From NCBI RefSeq assembly GCF_012273515.2, contig NZ_CP050975.2:8866001-8930000 (forward strand): a stretch of DNA of 64,000 bases, read 5' to 3'. The DNA is from Streptomyces sp. RPA4-2. Its GTDB lineage: Bacteria > Actinomycetota > Actinomycetes > Streptomycetales > Streptomycetaceae. Made by a program: the position numbers and the translations under genes. The stretch's first letter is position 1. Each line of letters begins with the position of its first letter. The notes beneath the pieces are model-generated. The model was not told the origin of the DNA. It ran no database searches and was given only the letters and a program-made list of their open reading frames with translations. This document shows, piece after piece, positions 50,618-60,375 of this stretch.

Positions 50618-51052
50618 TCACTCAGCTTCCGGCCACCCGTCCAGAGCGGCAGCCAGGCGGTAGCGAAGAGCCGGATCCGTCAACTCGCCAGCCAGACGGT
50701 AAGCGATCGGCCCCACCTGCCAGCCTGCGTGATAATCGAAAGGCGGAGGCGGACCAGCCGCATTGTGCGCGAGCTTGGCTACGAGCTCCGCGAGCCGGAA
50801 ACACAGGTCCTCCGCAGCCGTCAGGGGCTTGTCCTTGTCGAGCCCGCGCTGACGGATCCGATCGAAGACCGCCCGACCCTCCGGCCATTGCGTGCTGTCT
50901 GCGGCAAGAGCCAACGCAGCTTGGATCTCCAGGGGCTTTCCCAGCGTCACCGAAGCAGCCTCGAGCACCCCGCCCGCCCACACCACCGGGTCCCGCTGAC
51001 GCTCAAACAGTGAACGCCCCCACAAGGCTATTTGGTCCGCGCTTCCACTCAT
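50618..51052 (-). CDS. Hypothetical protein, 144 aa
   Basis: ATG 51052 (MSGSADQIALWGRSLFERQR), with no obvious ribosome site. It is all-helical by composition: PVVWAGGVLEAASVTLGKPL, RAVFDRIRQRGLDKDKPLTA, PLTAAEDLCFRLAELVAKLA and HNAAGPPPPFDYHAGWQVG. There is no signal or TM segment. No family is recognised. The ordered hydrophobic pattern argues for a real gene. It is co-directional with DUF6192, about 310 nt downstream of it. Confidence 0.55.
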   Translation of the reverse strand: MSGSADQIALWGRSLFERQRDPVVWAGGVLEAASVTLGKPLEIQAALALAADSTQWPEGRAVFDRIRQRGLDKDKPLTAAEDLCFRLAELVAKLAHNAAGPPPPFDYHAGWQVGPIAYRLAGELTDPALRYRLAAALDGWPEAE

Positions 51053-51361
51053 TTCGCGATCATGCCAAGACCGTCAGCCAGCGGCGGCTGCGATGGACGC
51101 CGGCGCCGTCTCGGTGCCGCGGCGGGAGCGGAGCACCATCCGCCCTTCTTCGGTGTGGAGCAGGGCGCAGAAGGTGTTCCCTTTCGGTTTGCCCGCTCAT
51201 CCCCTCCGCAGATCGGTCCATGGGTACGGGCGCGGTCAGCGTCGGCTCGGGCAGCGACCAGGTCACCCCTGATCTCTTCCACCCGGCGGCCGCGGCGTCC
51301 CGCCCCCGAACAGTTGCGGGCGGACAGGGTGACGAGGTTGGTGGTCACCGCGGCGGCAGGA
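51053..51361. other. Spacer between DUF6192 and hypothetical gene
   Basis: A minus-strand frame reads TTNLVTLSARNCSGAG and VEEIRGDLVAARADADRART, which is helix-like, but the rest is not convincing. I leave it unannotated. Confidence 0.3.
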
Positions 51362-51829
51362 TCAGGCTCCGGGCCGGGGAGTAATGACGGTGGTTGTCCC
51401 CTGCTGGGCGGCCGGTGTTTTCCCCTGGGTTCCGAGCCGCTGCGTGGCGTCGTCCACGGTCCAGCGGGTCTTGCCGTCAGGGAGCTCGTCGATCGCGGCG
51501 AACCGTTCCCGTTCGTCGTCGATGCCGGCCAGCACGCGGTGGACGGTGAACGACTCCGTTTTCCGGCGCCGGTCGGCCGGCCAGCGTGAGGCGGTCCAGC
51601 GCGCCTGCTGGATGGTGGTCACGGGCAGGCCGAGGTCCTCGGCCAGCCGGGCCAGGGACTGCGCCGCCGGCCGTGTGGCACCCGTGGCCCGGCTGCTGCA
51701 GGGCCGTATCGGTTCGATCTCCAGAGCCCGGTCACCGATCGTGAACTGCCCTTGTGTCTGTTGTCCGGTCACGCCGCGCAGCTCGGCAACGATCTGCGCG
51801 TAGCGGGACCGGCTGACGGCTCCGACCAC
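51362..51829 (-). CDS. DUF6192-family protein
   Basis: GTG 51829 follows GAGGAGAACGAG, which fixes the start (VVGAVSRSRYAQIVAELRGV). The layout matches the Streptomyces DUF6192 family: RSRYAQIVAELRG, GQFTIGDRALEIEPIRP, LARLAEDLGLPVTTIQQARW, SFTVHRVLAGIDDERERFAA, and TRWTVDDATQRLG. The middle segment may be HTH-like and ParB-related. Such genes are frequent on plasmids and mobile elements; their role is not established. Confidence 0.75.
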   Translation of the reverse strand: MVGAVSRSRYAQIVAELRGVTGQQTQGQFTIGDRALEIEPIRPCSSRATGATRPAAQSLARLAEDLGLPVTTIQQARWTASRWPADRRRKTESFTVHRVLAGIDDERERFAAIDELPDGKTRWTVDDATQRLGTQGKTPAAQQGTTTVITPRPGA

Positions 51830-52498
51830 CTCGTTCTCCTCGGATATGGCTTCCCCTGCCCACGAGCGCGGTTCGTGGCACAGCACTTCGGGCCATGACA
51901 GGCCAACGCCCACACCCATGACGGAGCGTCACGCACCATCAGTCGAGATCGCAATGCGTGCACATTACTGCTCGTTCTGGGTGGAAGTGGTCCACTGTGG
52001 CGTCCGATGATCCGTTCACTCTGAGCGATCTGCGATCGGCCTCTTCCGGTGTCTTCGAGTCCTCGCCCCACCGGGTCGGGAGCGATGGGTGGCGCCGGAC
52101 GGGCGATCCATGCGCCTCGCTGCTCCGCCGCTTGCCGACCAGGACCGGGCAGGACGCTGTGTGTCTGGAAGGCCGCGCCGGGGCCCAGTGGCCCGTGGCC
52201 TGCGCGCGCCGGCGAGTGTGCGTCAACGCTCCTGCGGGCTGGGGAGCGGGCTCGTACGGGGTTCTGGCGTCCGTGTCGGCTGAGGCCCGGTCCCGCCCGC
52301 TCCTCGCGACCCGCGTCGTGTCCTTTGATCCGGCAGGGGCCGATTACCTCTCCGTTGATCAAGCGGAAATCTATGTTCGCCAGAGTAGACATTTGGGAGT
52401 GGGGTGGTTATGGTTTCTCTCGTAGCCGAGATCGAGCAAGGCCCGGCAGACAGGAACTGCCAGGCAGCAGTACGCAGTTGCAGTGCGCAGGACGGTGC

Positions 52499-52549
52499 GG
52501 TGGTGGAGCTTCGAAGCCAGGGTTGCTGCAGGACGGCGACGGGGCTGAC
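52499..52549 (+). repeat. Imperfect direct repeat, copy 1
   Basis: GGTGGTGGAGCTTCGAAGCC followed by GCAGGACGGCGACGGGGCTG aligns with 52711-52761. It is followed by GCAGTACC-type motifs about 60-100 bp later, as is the second copy. Confidence 0.55.
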
Positions 52550-52710
52550 GACCGGACCGGGTGGCCCGCAGTGATCAGGGGCCGCCGTGAGCAGGACCGC
52601 GGTCAATGCGGTGGCAGTACCGGAAAAGTGCAGGTCGCAGTACCAGCAGCGAGGTTGTCAGTGGTTCCTCGGTGAAGGCGTCGGCTGCGGGCGCGCGTGC
52701 CGGGAAGTTC

Positions 52711-52761
52711 GGTAGTGGGGTTCCAAGCCAGAGCAGACGCAGGATGGGCGACGGGGCTGGC
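52711..52761 (+). repeat. Imperfect direct repeat, copy 2
   Basis: GGTAGTGGGGTTCCAAGCC followed by GCAGGATGGGCGACGGGGCT; offset from copy 1 is 212 bp. Confidence 0.55.
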
Positions 52762-53051
52762 TGCTGAAGAGTGACGCTGGCACGGGTCACCGAGCAGGTC
52801 GTATTACCGGCAGTACGCAGTAGAGCAGTACCAGCAGTTGGTAGATCCCAGAGGGATGAACGGAGGGGCCGAGCGCCATCAGGATCGCCCGGGCGTGATT
52901 GTTGAGTCCGGGTACCGCAGGACATCGATAGTGAGGTGGTCTCCGGTCGAGCAACCGCGATCCCCGCATTCCCCGTCCTCTCCCGGGCGGGCGTGCGGAC
53001 ACAGAAGGCCGGCGCAGTATCAGGGCCGGCAGATGGTGTAGAAGTTCCTTC

Positions 53052-53084
53052 GGGGCCCTGGTGCCAGTACGGCACCAGGGCCCC
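53052..53084 (+). terminator. Perfect 14-bp hairpin in the merR leader
   Basis: GGGGCCCTGGTGCC (53052-53065) pairs exactly with GGCACCAGGGCCCC (53071-53084) around AGTAC. It ends 25 nt before the MerR start codon, so it can act as a terminator/attenuator for the leader or as insulation from upstream transcription. Confidence 0.8.
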
Positions 53085-53109
53085 TCGACGCGTTCCGTAG
53101 AGAGGTGCA

Positions 53110-53442
53110 ATGACAGCAGACGATTCGTTCGGCCGGCTCGATGACGACGACTACCCCGCCTACACGATGGGCCGGGCCGCCGAGATGCTCGGCACCACCC
53201 AGGGCTTCCTGCGCGCCATCGGCGAAGCCCGCCTGATCACCCCGTTGCGCTCCGCGGGCGGCCACCGCCGCTACTCCCGCTACCAGCTGCGCATCGCCGG
53301 CCGCGCCCGGGAACTCGTCGACCAGGGCACACCGATCGAGGCCGCCTGCCGCATCATCATCCTCGAAGACCAGCTCGAAGAAGCCCAGCGCATCAACGCC
53401 GAGTACCGGCACACCGCATCCCGACCCAAGGCCGGCACCTGA
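53110..53442 (+). CDS. MerR-type HTH regulator, short form
   Basis: AGAGAGGTGCA precedes ATG 53110. The DNA-binding domain is [40 protein letters not shown], then the helix [21 protein letters not shown] short coiled-coil-like dimerisation helix follows ([18 protein letters not shown]) with no ligand domain (110 aa), as in the small MerR-like Streptomyces regulators. It lies downstream of a long leader with a perfect hairpin, so premature termination may control it. Confidence 0.85.
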   Translation: MTADDSFGRLDDDDYPAYTMGRAAEMLGTTQGFLRAIGEARLITPLRSAGGHRRYSRYQLRIAGRARELVDQGTPIEAACRIIILEDQLEEAQRINAEYRHTASRPKAGT

Positions 53443-53982
53443 CCCGCAATCCGCGGCGACGTGCCGGCCCGGCGCCGGTCCACCGATTTCAGAAAATGAG
53501 CGGATGATCGCCGAAGATTCCCAGCCGCGGGCCTATGGACAGCAACCCCCGCCCCGCCCCGCCACCACATCCGACGCCCTCCGGACCTCCGTGGTTGATA
53601 CGCCGTCAGGCACAGCCGGCACGCAGGCTGCCGGGCAGAGGCCTGCGTTGCTGGCCGCCGCGCGCAGCATGTATGAAGCCTGGTCCGGCCGGGTCACACC
53701 AAGAGTCGTCGACATAGACGCAAGTCAAGCAGGCTCGACCAGCTTCGAAACACCAGGCCGTTCTGGCGAGCCGGTGGGGCCCAGAAACTGCTCGACGGAC
53801 CGACCTCGCCTCAGTGCTCCAACGGCGAAGGCGTCTAACAAATAGCGCATCTGTGCACCGTAGAGGATGGTCTCGTGCTGTCTGAAGCCGACCAGGGCAA
53901 AGGGCCAGGCACAGGTGAAATCCGGCTCCTGAGGATCCGAATCCTCACCCGGCTTTGAGTCGGCTCGCCATTCGACCAGCCG
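53443..53982. other. Spacer between merR and SUKH-like gene
   Basis: No supported gene in 540 bp. Plus-strand frames are proline-rich and not convincing. Confidence 0.35.
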
Positions 53983-54486
53983 TCAGAGCTGGCCGCTGAT
54001 CTGCCGAGAGAGCCCCTCGAAGAACTCCTGAAGACTGGCCGCGGCAAGGTCGAACTGATCGAACCACGAGGCGGTGGTCGACCTCCAGACCCGCCCGGAG
54101 CCCGCCAGTGCGAACAGATGCCCGCCCCCGTCGCTGGCGAAGACCAGGGCGGGCTCTTCCCCGTCGATCTGGATGGCCCCGTACTCACGGAAGTGGTCCG
54201 CGACCAGCGAGGCCGGGTGGACGAAGTAGCCGTTCTCCACATTGGGCAAGCAGACCTCGTCGATCACCCAGTACATCGTGGTCAGGTCCGAGGGAATCGG
54301 CGTCAGCTCCACGAGCACGACGGTGGCCTGATGGCTCGCCTCCGAAGCCTGCACGACCACGTTGCTTCCCGGCTCGAAGCCAAACCGTGCCTGGAACGAC
54401 TCCATCAGCTTCGCGAGCGCCGCACCCACCTGCTCACACCAGCCGCGAAGCCACTCGGCATCAAGCCGTTCGTCAGCCACGGTCAC
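53983..54486 (-). CDS. SMI1/KNR4 (SUKH)-like protein
   Basis: GGAGG lies eight bases before GTG 54486, the preferred start; an ATG at 54492 is too close to it. The pattern fits SUKH-type immunity/scaffold proteins: ELTPIPSDLTTMYWVIDEVC, LPNVENGYFVHPASLVADHF, then PALVFASDGGGHLFALAGSG (DGGG-x-x-F/Y signature). Many SUKH proteins neutralise polymorphic toxins, but no toxin gene is adjacent. It stands alone on the minus strand. Confidence 0.65.
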   Translation of the reverse strand: MTVADERLDAEWLRGWCEQVGAALAKLMESFQARFGFEPGSNVVVQASEASHQATVVLVELTPIPSDLTTMYWVIDEVCLPNVENGYFVHPASLVADHFREYGAIQIDGEEPALVFASDGGGHLFALAGSGRVWRSTTASWFDQFDLAAASLQEFFEGLSRQISGQL

Positions 54487-54701
54487 TCCCATTTCCTCCG
54501 CCGAGGGCCCGCCCACGCGAGTCCGGAAGAACCTACAGGAGCGTTCACGCCGATCCGGTCAGAGCCATTTCAACGAGCCCCATCACGGGCCGCCACCAAC
54601 CAGGGATGAACTCCGTGATGAGAGAACGGCTCTCAGCTGGCCGTCCTCGCTGACCGACGCGACAACCGGCGCATCCCGCCGCAACAGGGCAGCGGCGTCT
54701 C

Positions 54702-55097
54702 ATGAGAGTTACAAACGGTGGAGAACATTTCCGCGGTCCCTACTGGGACCGAGGCCTGCGCGAGCTGACCGCCCGGGACCGGCGCGTGATCCGTGCCGTA
54801 CTTGGCACGCCCGGCATCCGGCAGCTGCTCGCCGCGACCATCACCCAAGCCCACGCCTACACCCGCAGCCCCGGAGCTGGGCAGCACACGCTGTCCATCG
54901 CTGTGGGCTGTGCAGGCGGGAGGCACCCTGCCGGTGTTACGGCCTACGTCCTTGCCCGGCGTCTGCGCCGTCGCGGCCACCAGGTCGCCCTGGTCCACCG
55001 TGACCTGCACATGCCCGCACCTGCCGCGTTACCCCGGCCTCACCGCACGCTGCACAGCGCGGCGCCCCCGCGGCCGGTTCCCGTACCGATCAACTAA
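54702..55097 (+). CDS. Stand-alone RapZ C-terminal-domain protein
   Basis: Start ATG 54702. The central part HTLSIAVGCAGGRHPAGVTA followed by YVLARRLRRRGHQVALVHRD is the RapZ C-terminal domain (IAxGCTGGxHRSV...LAxxL). RapZ in other bacteria binds small RNA and RNase E with this domain. Here the N-terminal P-loop kinase half is absent. The tail is proline-rich (LPRPHRTLHSAAPPRPVPVP). Stand-alone versions exist in actinobacteria; their role is not clear. Confidence 0.75.
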   Translation: MRVTNGGEHFRGPYWDRGLRELTARDRRVIRAVLGTPGIRQLLAATITQAHAYTRSPGAGQHTLSIAVGCAGGRHPAGVTAYVLARRLRRRGHQVALVHRDLHMPAPAALPRPHRTLHSAAPPRPVPVPIN

Positions 55098-55480
55098 CCC
55101 GACCGACTGGACCGGTTGGACGTCCATCGAGGTGACCGACTTGGTGGCGTCTCCACGAGTACGCACATGCGGCCTGACCAGCTCGGACGTAATAATCGGC
55201 GCCCACAGGCAACCAGCCCCCGTTCGGCCGGGTGCCCCCCTGCGGGACGTACCTCGGCTGCGGTGCTCTGGCCGGCCTCCCTTCAGGCGGTGTCCGCCAG
55301 TGACACCATGGTGGATGTCAACGGAGCTTCGTGCCTGCCAAGTCGAGAGTCTCCCGCTCCGCTCGCGGGCGACTGGACCGCAGCGGGTGGGGGCCACGCG
55401 GCGGGCATGCCGCACCTGGGTGCGTGAAGCGGGCGGGTGTGCGTTGCCAACCTGCCTCGTTCTGCGAAAGGTTGATGGGC
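55098..55480. other. Spacer upstream of the kinase-WD40 gene
   Basis: No supported gene. The promoter of the kinase operon should be here, but I see no unambiguous -35/-10. Confidence 0.35.
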
Positions 55481-58400
55481 ATGGCGACGGGGAGGTGGCG
55501 GCGCGGGGACCTCGTCCTCGGTCTCTACGAGGTGCGCGAGGTGCTGGAAGGCGGAGGCATGGGCCTGGTGTACAGGGTCCGCCACCGTTCCTGGAACACG
55601 GACCTTGCCGTCAAGGTGCCCCGGCCCGAGCTGGTCGCCACGGCCGCGGGGCGGGGCGGGTTCGAGCGGGAGGCGGGCACCTGGGTCGGCCTGGGCCTGC
55701 ACCCGCACGTCGTCGCCTGTCTGTACGTCCGCCAAGTGGACGCCGTGCCCTGCGTGTTCGCCGAGTGGGTGCCGGGGGGCTCGCTCGCCGAACTGGTGAG
55801 GGACGGGCGGCTGTACGCCCGGGGCGGCGACGGCCTGCTCGCACGGCTGCTCGACCTGGCTGTGCAGATGGCCCGGGGCATCGGCCACGCACACGAGCAG
55901 GGGCTGATCCACCAGGACGTCAAGCCTGCGAACATCATGGTCGACCCGACCGACGGCTGGACAGCGAAGGTGACCGATTTCGGACTTGCCGGTGCCCGCG
56001 CCGCAGCCGGGGAGAGCGCACTGGCACCGCCTCAGGCAAGCCTGCTGGCCAGCTTCGGCGGAATGACGCCCGCGTACTGCTCCCCGGAGCAGGCGGACGC
56101 GGTGTACGGCGCCCCCGTCACGCTCACTCGCGCCACCGACATCTGGTCCTGGGCGCTGAGCGTGCTGGAGATGTTCACCGGCGGGCCGCCGTGCGAGTAC
56201 GGGCAGTCGGCACCCGAGGTGTTGGCCGCCTTTGTGGCCTCGGGGCGCCCGGCCCCGGGCGCGCCCGCCATGCCGACGGCCCTGGCCGATCTGCTGATGC
56301 GGTGCTTCGAGGTCGACCGGGACCGGCGCCCGCGCTGTATGGACGAGATCGCGGCGGCCGTGGCGGAGATCTACCAGGACGCCGTCGGCAGGCCGTATCC
56401 GCGGGTGCCTGCACAGGCCGTGCGACTGCTCGCCGACTCGCTCTCCAACCAGGCGCTGTCGCTGCTCGACCTGGACCGCGCTCAGGAGGCGGAGGGCCTC
56501 TGGGGCGAGGCCAGGGACATCGACCCGCACCACCTGCCCACCGTCTACAACCAGTCCCTCTACCGGTGGCGGCGGGCCTCGTTCTCGGACGAGGACGTGC
56601 TGTCCGGCCTGCGGACGGCGAAGGCCCTGGGCGAGCCCGGCCAGGAGGCCGACCGGCTGCTGGGCCTCGTGCAGGTGGAACGGGGGGACGACACCGCTGC
56701 CCGCGCGCTCCTCGCGGACGCGCCGGATGGTCCCGAGGTGCAGGCCGCACGGGCGGAGTTGAGCCGCCGCGGCCCCGCACGCAGACCCGAGCGGCTCACC
56801 GGCCACCAGGGCGAGGTACGGGCTGTCGCGGTGAACGCGGCGGGAACGGTGGTGCTCACCGGCGGTGCGGACGGCCGGGCCCGGGTGTGGGACACAGCCA
56901 CCGGCCGCTGCCGGTACGAACTGCCGCCCGGGGCAGCCGGCGCCCTCCATGACGATCCGGTCCCGGTGACCGCCGTCGCCGTCGCCCCCGACGGCAGGGC
57001 CGGTCTGGTGGGCCACCGCTACGGGCCCGTCGAGCTGTGGGACCTGACCGCCGGCACCCTGCTGGGCACGATCGGTCAGCGGGGCCCGGAGATCGTCGCG
57101 CTGGCGCTGAACGGCTCGGGCGGCGCCGCGGTGACCTACCGCACGGGGCAGGTGGAGGTGTGGGACGCGCGGGCCGGGCGGCTGCGGCGGACGCTGGAGC
57201 ACCCGCCCGCATCGCACCAGAAGATGGACCCCGACACCTGGCAGGTACTGCCTCGGATCCACTACGAGCCGGCCCTGGTCTCCCACGTCGCCCTCGCCGA
57301 GGACGGCAGCACGGCGGTGTCCGCGGCCCCGCGCAGCGGCAGCGTGGTGACCTGGGACATCGCCCAGGGCCGCCCGCTGCACCAGTTGGTCATGTCCGCG
57401 GACCGGCACAGCACCGGCATCGACGAGGTGGCGTTGAGCCCCGGCGGCACGGCAGCCCTGCTGTTGGGCCGCTGGTCGACCACGGCCCGCATATGGGAGT
57501 GCGCCACCGACCGGGTCCGCGCCACCGTGCCCGACCAGATCGGCCGCCACGATCGGGTCGTGCTCAGCGACGACGCCACGATCGCCGCTTCGGCTTCCCT
57601 GAGCGGAACGGAGCCGCTGCGGATCTGGGAACTGTCCTCCGGCCGCTGCCTGCACACGATCAGTACGCAGATCGTCCCGAGCACCCGGCCCGATCTGCCC
57701 GTTCCGCTGAGTCTGACCTCTCTGGCCCTCAGCGGCGACGGCCGTCTCGCCGTCCTCGGCGACAGGGAAGGCGGCATCCAGATCCACCGTCTGGCCCCGG
57801 CCGGGTTCCGCGCCGGGTGGCACTATGGGCGGCCCGCCGCCGCGCTCGCCCTGGCCCGGCGCGAGGTGGACAGGGCACGCTTCGCCGCGCGGGCCACGGC
57901 ACTGGCGGAGCAGGGTGATCCGGCGGCGGCTGCGGAACAGCTCCGGGCAGCCCGCGCCGTCCCCGGCTTCGAGCGCCATCCCGAACTGCGGCGGCAGTGG
58001 GAGGAGCTGGGCAGAGCCGCGGGCAGACGTACCGGTCTGCTCGGCATCTGGGACTGCTACAGCTTCAGCGGCACGGTGCTCGCCCAGAACGTCCTGGTGG
58101 CCCCGACGCCCGACGGCACACGGATGGTGATCCCCGGCGCCTTCGGCCGAGTCCATGTGTGCGACCTGGCGACGGGCCGGGTCCAGTACACCTTTCCCGA
58201 AGTCCTTCCGGGCAACACGCACACCGTCGCGGTCGCCGACGACGGCCTCCTTGCCGTCACCGCCGACTGGGCGGGCACCGCACACCTGTGGGACCTCGAC
58301 GCCGGCACCAGGAGCTGCGAGCTGCACGGCGACCACGGCCTGGTGAGGGCGCTCGCCATGGACCCGGCCGGCCGGTACGCGCTGGTCGGCGACGAGGACG

Positions 58401-59074
58401 GGGCCCTGTGCCTGTGGCGGCTGCGCCCGGCCTTCTTGCAGCGCACGATGGTGGGGCACGACGGCGCCGTGCGCCTGGTGCGCTTGTCGCCCGACGCGCG
58501 CTATGCCGCGTCGGTCGGCCGGGAGGACGGCACGGGCAGGCTGTGGGACACCGGTACCGGCCGCCCGTTGCTCGCCTTCCCGGTCGCGTTCGGCAATCCC
58601 GATCTGCGGTTCACACCGGACAGCAGGCGGCTCTTCGTCTACACCGGCTTCCGGATGTCGGTGTGGGACGTGCGCGGGCGCCGCCTGCTGTACGAGCGGG
58701 ACGGGCACTCCGAGTCCTTCGCGCTGAGCGCCGACGGCGGCACGGCGGCAACCGCGGGCACCGACGGCACCCTTGAGGTGTGGGAGACGGGCAGCGGCCG
58801 GACCGTGTGCGAGGTGCCCTGGTTCAGCCATCTGTTCGAGGTGAGCCCCGACGGGCGCCACGTGGTCTCGGCTTCCGACCGGGCGCTCCACGTGTGGGAC
58901 GTGCGCACGGGGCAGCGTGTGCACACGCTGGAGGGCCACCCCGAGGCCGTGTGCCTGGTGATGTTCGCCGCCGACGGCCGGCACCTTATCTCGGCCGACC
59001 ACCGGCCCGGCCTGCGGCTGTGGGAGCTCGACTACGACTACGACTTCACCGCCGAGAGGACGGACGACACGTGA
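55481..59074 (+). CDS. Ser/Thr protein kinase fused to a WD40 propeller region
   Basis: ATG 55481 has GAAAGG nine bases upstream. The 1197-aa product starts with a Hanks-type kinase: GGGMGLVYRVRH (loop, 24-35), Lys45 in DLAVKVPRP, HQD (144-146) in LIHQDVKPANIMVD where HRD is usual, DFG (166-168) and YCSPEQA. A linker of TPR-like helices (about 300-435) leads to two groups of WD40 repeats (VRAVAVNAAGTVVLTGGADG, RARVWDTATGRC, and others) filling the rest. No transmembrane helix is seen, so it is cytosolic. Its last codons overlap the FHA-kinase gene. Confidence 0.9.
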   Translation: MATGRWRRGDLVLGLYEVREVLEGGGMGLVYRVRHRSWNTDLAVKVPRPELVATAAGRGGFEREAGTWVGLGLHPHVVACLYVRQVDAVPCVFAEWVPGGSLAELVRDGRLYARGGDGLLARLLDLAVQMARGIGHAHEQGLIHQDVKPANIMVDPTDGWTAKVTDFGLAGARAAAGESALAPPQASLLASFGGMTPAYCSPEQADAVYGAPVTLTRATDIWSWALSVLEMFTGGPPCEYGQSAPEVLAAFVASGRPAPGAPAMPTALADLLMRCFEVDRDRRPRCMDEIAAAVAEIYQDAVGRPYPRVPAQAVRLLADSLSNQALSLLDLDRAQEAEGLWGEARDIDPHHLPTVYNQSLYRWRRASFSDEDVLSGLRTAKALGEPGQEADRLLGLVQVERGDDTAARALLADAPDGPEVQAARAELSRRGPARRPERLTGHQGEVRAVAVNAAGTVVLTGGADGRARVWDTATGRCRYELPPGAAGALHDDPVPVTAVAVAPDGRAGLVGHRYGPVELWDLTAGTLLGTIGQRGPEIVALALNGSGGAAVTYRTGQVEVWDARAGRLRRTLEHPPASHQKMDPDTWQVLPRIHYEPALVSHVALAEDGSTAVSAAPRSGSVVTWDIAQGRPLHQLVMSADRHSTGIDEVALSPGGTAALLLGRWSTTARIWECATDRVRATVPDQIGRHDRVVLSDDATIAASASLSGTEPLRIWELSSGRCLHTISTQIVPSTRPDLPVPLSLTSLALSGDGRLAVLGDREGGIQIHRLAPAGFRAGWHYGRPAAALALARREVDRARFAARATALAEQGDPAAAAEQLRAARAVPGFERHPELRRQWEELGRAAGRRTGLLGIWDCYSFSGTVLAQNVLVAPTPDGTRMVIPGAFGRVHVCDLATGRVQYTFPEVLPGNTHTVAVADDGLLAVTADWAGTAHLWDLDAGTRSCELHGDHGLVRALAMDPAGRYALVGDEDGALCLWRLRPAFLQRTMVGHDGAVRLVRLSPDARYAASVGREDGTGRLWDTGTGRPLLAFPVAFGNPDLRFTPDSRRLFVYTGFRMSVWDVRGRRLLYERDGHSESFALSADGGTAATAGTDGTLEVWETGSGRTVCEVPWFSHLFEVSPDGRHVVSASDRALHVWDVRTGQRVHTLEGHPEAVCLVMFAADGRHLISADHRPGLRLWELDYDYDFTAERTDDT

Positions 59075-60321
59075 CGGCGCAGGTGACAGTTTCGGTGCAC
59101 ACCGGCGACGAGGTCGGCGACCACGTTTTCGAGGCACCCGTCACTTGCGAGGTGGGCCGGTCGGACGCTTGCCGTATCCGCATCCCCGAACGGCACCGCA
59201 GCGTGTCCAGGCGGCACTGCCGACTGGATATCGACCCGCCGCGGCTGCGGGTGCGGGACCTGGGCAGCAGTTACGGCACTTTCGTCAACGACGGCCGTCT
59301 TGGCCGGCTCACCGAGCAGCCCCTGGCCGACGGTGACGAGATCCGCATCGGCGACGTACGGCTGCGGATCACGGTGACCCTGCCGCCCGATCGGGAACCG
59401 GACGGGGGCCGCGCACCGTTCGACCCCCTCGCCTCCTTCGTGCCTCCGGAGGTGCCCGGCTACCGCCTCGTGCGCGAACTGGGCCGCGGATCCCAGGGCG
59501 TCGTCCAGCTGGCCCGCAGTCTGGCGACGGGCGATCTCGTCGCACTCAAACAGGTGCCGGTCACCCGCCACGCCGACGACCATGCCCGCTTCGCCCTGCG
59601 GCGCGAGCTGGAGAGCGTCCGCGCGCTGCGCCACCGGAACATCGTGGAGTTCCGCGACAGCGGCGACGACCACCGCGCCTTCTACTTCGCCGGCGAGTAC
59701 TGTCCCGGCGGCAGCCTCGAAGGGTTCTCCGAGCGGCACGGGGGGAGGGTGCCGGTGGCCGAGGCGCTGTGCGTCGTCCGGCAGGTGCTGGCGGGGCTGG
59801 CCCATGCCCACCGGGCGGAGCTGCCCGCGCTGCGGCAGCAGGACGGTACGGCCACCTTGGTGCGCGGTCTGGTGCACCGCGATGTGAAGCCCGCCAACAT
59901 CCTGCTGTCCGGTTCCGGATCCGACGGCCGGCCCGTGGTCAAGCTCGCCGACTTCGGTCTGGCCAAGGCCTTCGAGCGGGCGGGTCTGTCCGGCCACACC
60001 AGGACGGGGGCGATGGGCGGCACGATCCCGTTCATGGCGCGCACCCAGCTGATCGGCTACAAGTACGCCGGACCGGAGGTCGACGTGTGGGCGAGCGCTG
60101 CCTGTCTGTACTGGATGCTCACCGGCGCCACGCCGCGCGACTTCCCGCAGCACAAGGACCCCATCGCGGTGGCGCTGCGCGAGCCCGTGGTCCCGGTCAG
60201 GGAGCGCGATCCGTCCCTGCCGCCCCGACTGGCGAAGGTCATCGACGAGGCGCTGAACGACAACCCGGCCATCACGGTCCGTACGGCGGACGAACTGACC
60301 GCGGCGCTGGCGGACTTCTGA
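59071..60321 (+). CDS. FHA-domain Ser/Thr protein kinase
   Basis: The GTG at 59071 overlaps the preceding TGA (GTGA), implying translational coupling. The N-terminal FHA domain (residues 20-100: VGRSDACRIRIPERHRSVSR, DLGSSYGTFVNDGRLGRL) binds phosphothreonine. The kinase (about 130-410) has GRGSQGVVQLARS, Lys160 in ALKQVP, GLVHRDVKPANILLSGSGSD (HRD) and KLADFGLAKAF. No TM segment. It probably reads phosphorylation made by the WD40 kinase, or by itself, so the pair may be a two-step signalling relay. Confidence 0.9.
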   Translation: MTAQVTVSVHTGDEVGDHVFEAPVTCEVGRSDACRIRIPERHRSVSRRHCRLDIDPPRLRVRDLGSSYGTFVNDGRLGRLTEQPLADGDEIRIGDVRLRITVTLPPDREPDGGRAPFDPLASFVPPEVPGYRLVRELGRGSQGVVQLARSLATGDLVALKQVPVTRHADDHARFALRRELESVRALRHRNIVEFRDSGDDHRAFYFAGEYCPGGSLEGFSERHGGRVPVAEALCVVRQVLAGLAHAHRAELPALRQQDGTATLVRGLVHRDVKPANILLSGSGSDGRPVVKLADFGLAKAFERAGLSGHTRTGAMGGTIPFMARTQLIGYKYAGPEVDVWASAACLYWMLTGATPRDFPQHKDPIAVALREPVVPVRERDPSLPPRLAKVIDEALNDNPAITVRTADELTAALADF

Positions 60322-60375
60322 CGATCGCGCAGGCCGCGCCGGTGGCCGTGCCTGCCGGACGGGAGAACGGTCTGC

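Larger units (their letters stand above)
51830..53051. other. 1.2-kb non-coding leader/spacer with repeats
   Basis: No gene is supported here. From 52465 it contains seven GCAGTA hexamers (near 52467, 52610, 52632, 52810, 52817, 52824, 53010) and an imperfect 212-bp-period duplication. Its strongly non-coding character and position before the MerR gene suggest a long regulatory or repeat-rich leader. Confidence 0.5.

Noticed and set aside
51769..52392. A 207-residue minus frame upstream of DUF6192
   Set aside because: Overlaps the well-supported DUF6192 start and lacks protein-like composition.
55283..59137. A 1284-residue open frame on the minus strand opposite the kinase-WD40 gene
   Set aside because: It is the antisense shadow of a GC-rich coding region; the plus frame holds all kinase and WD40 motifs.
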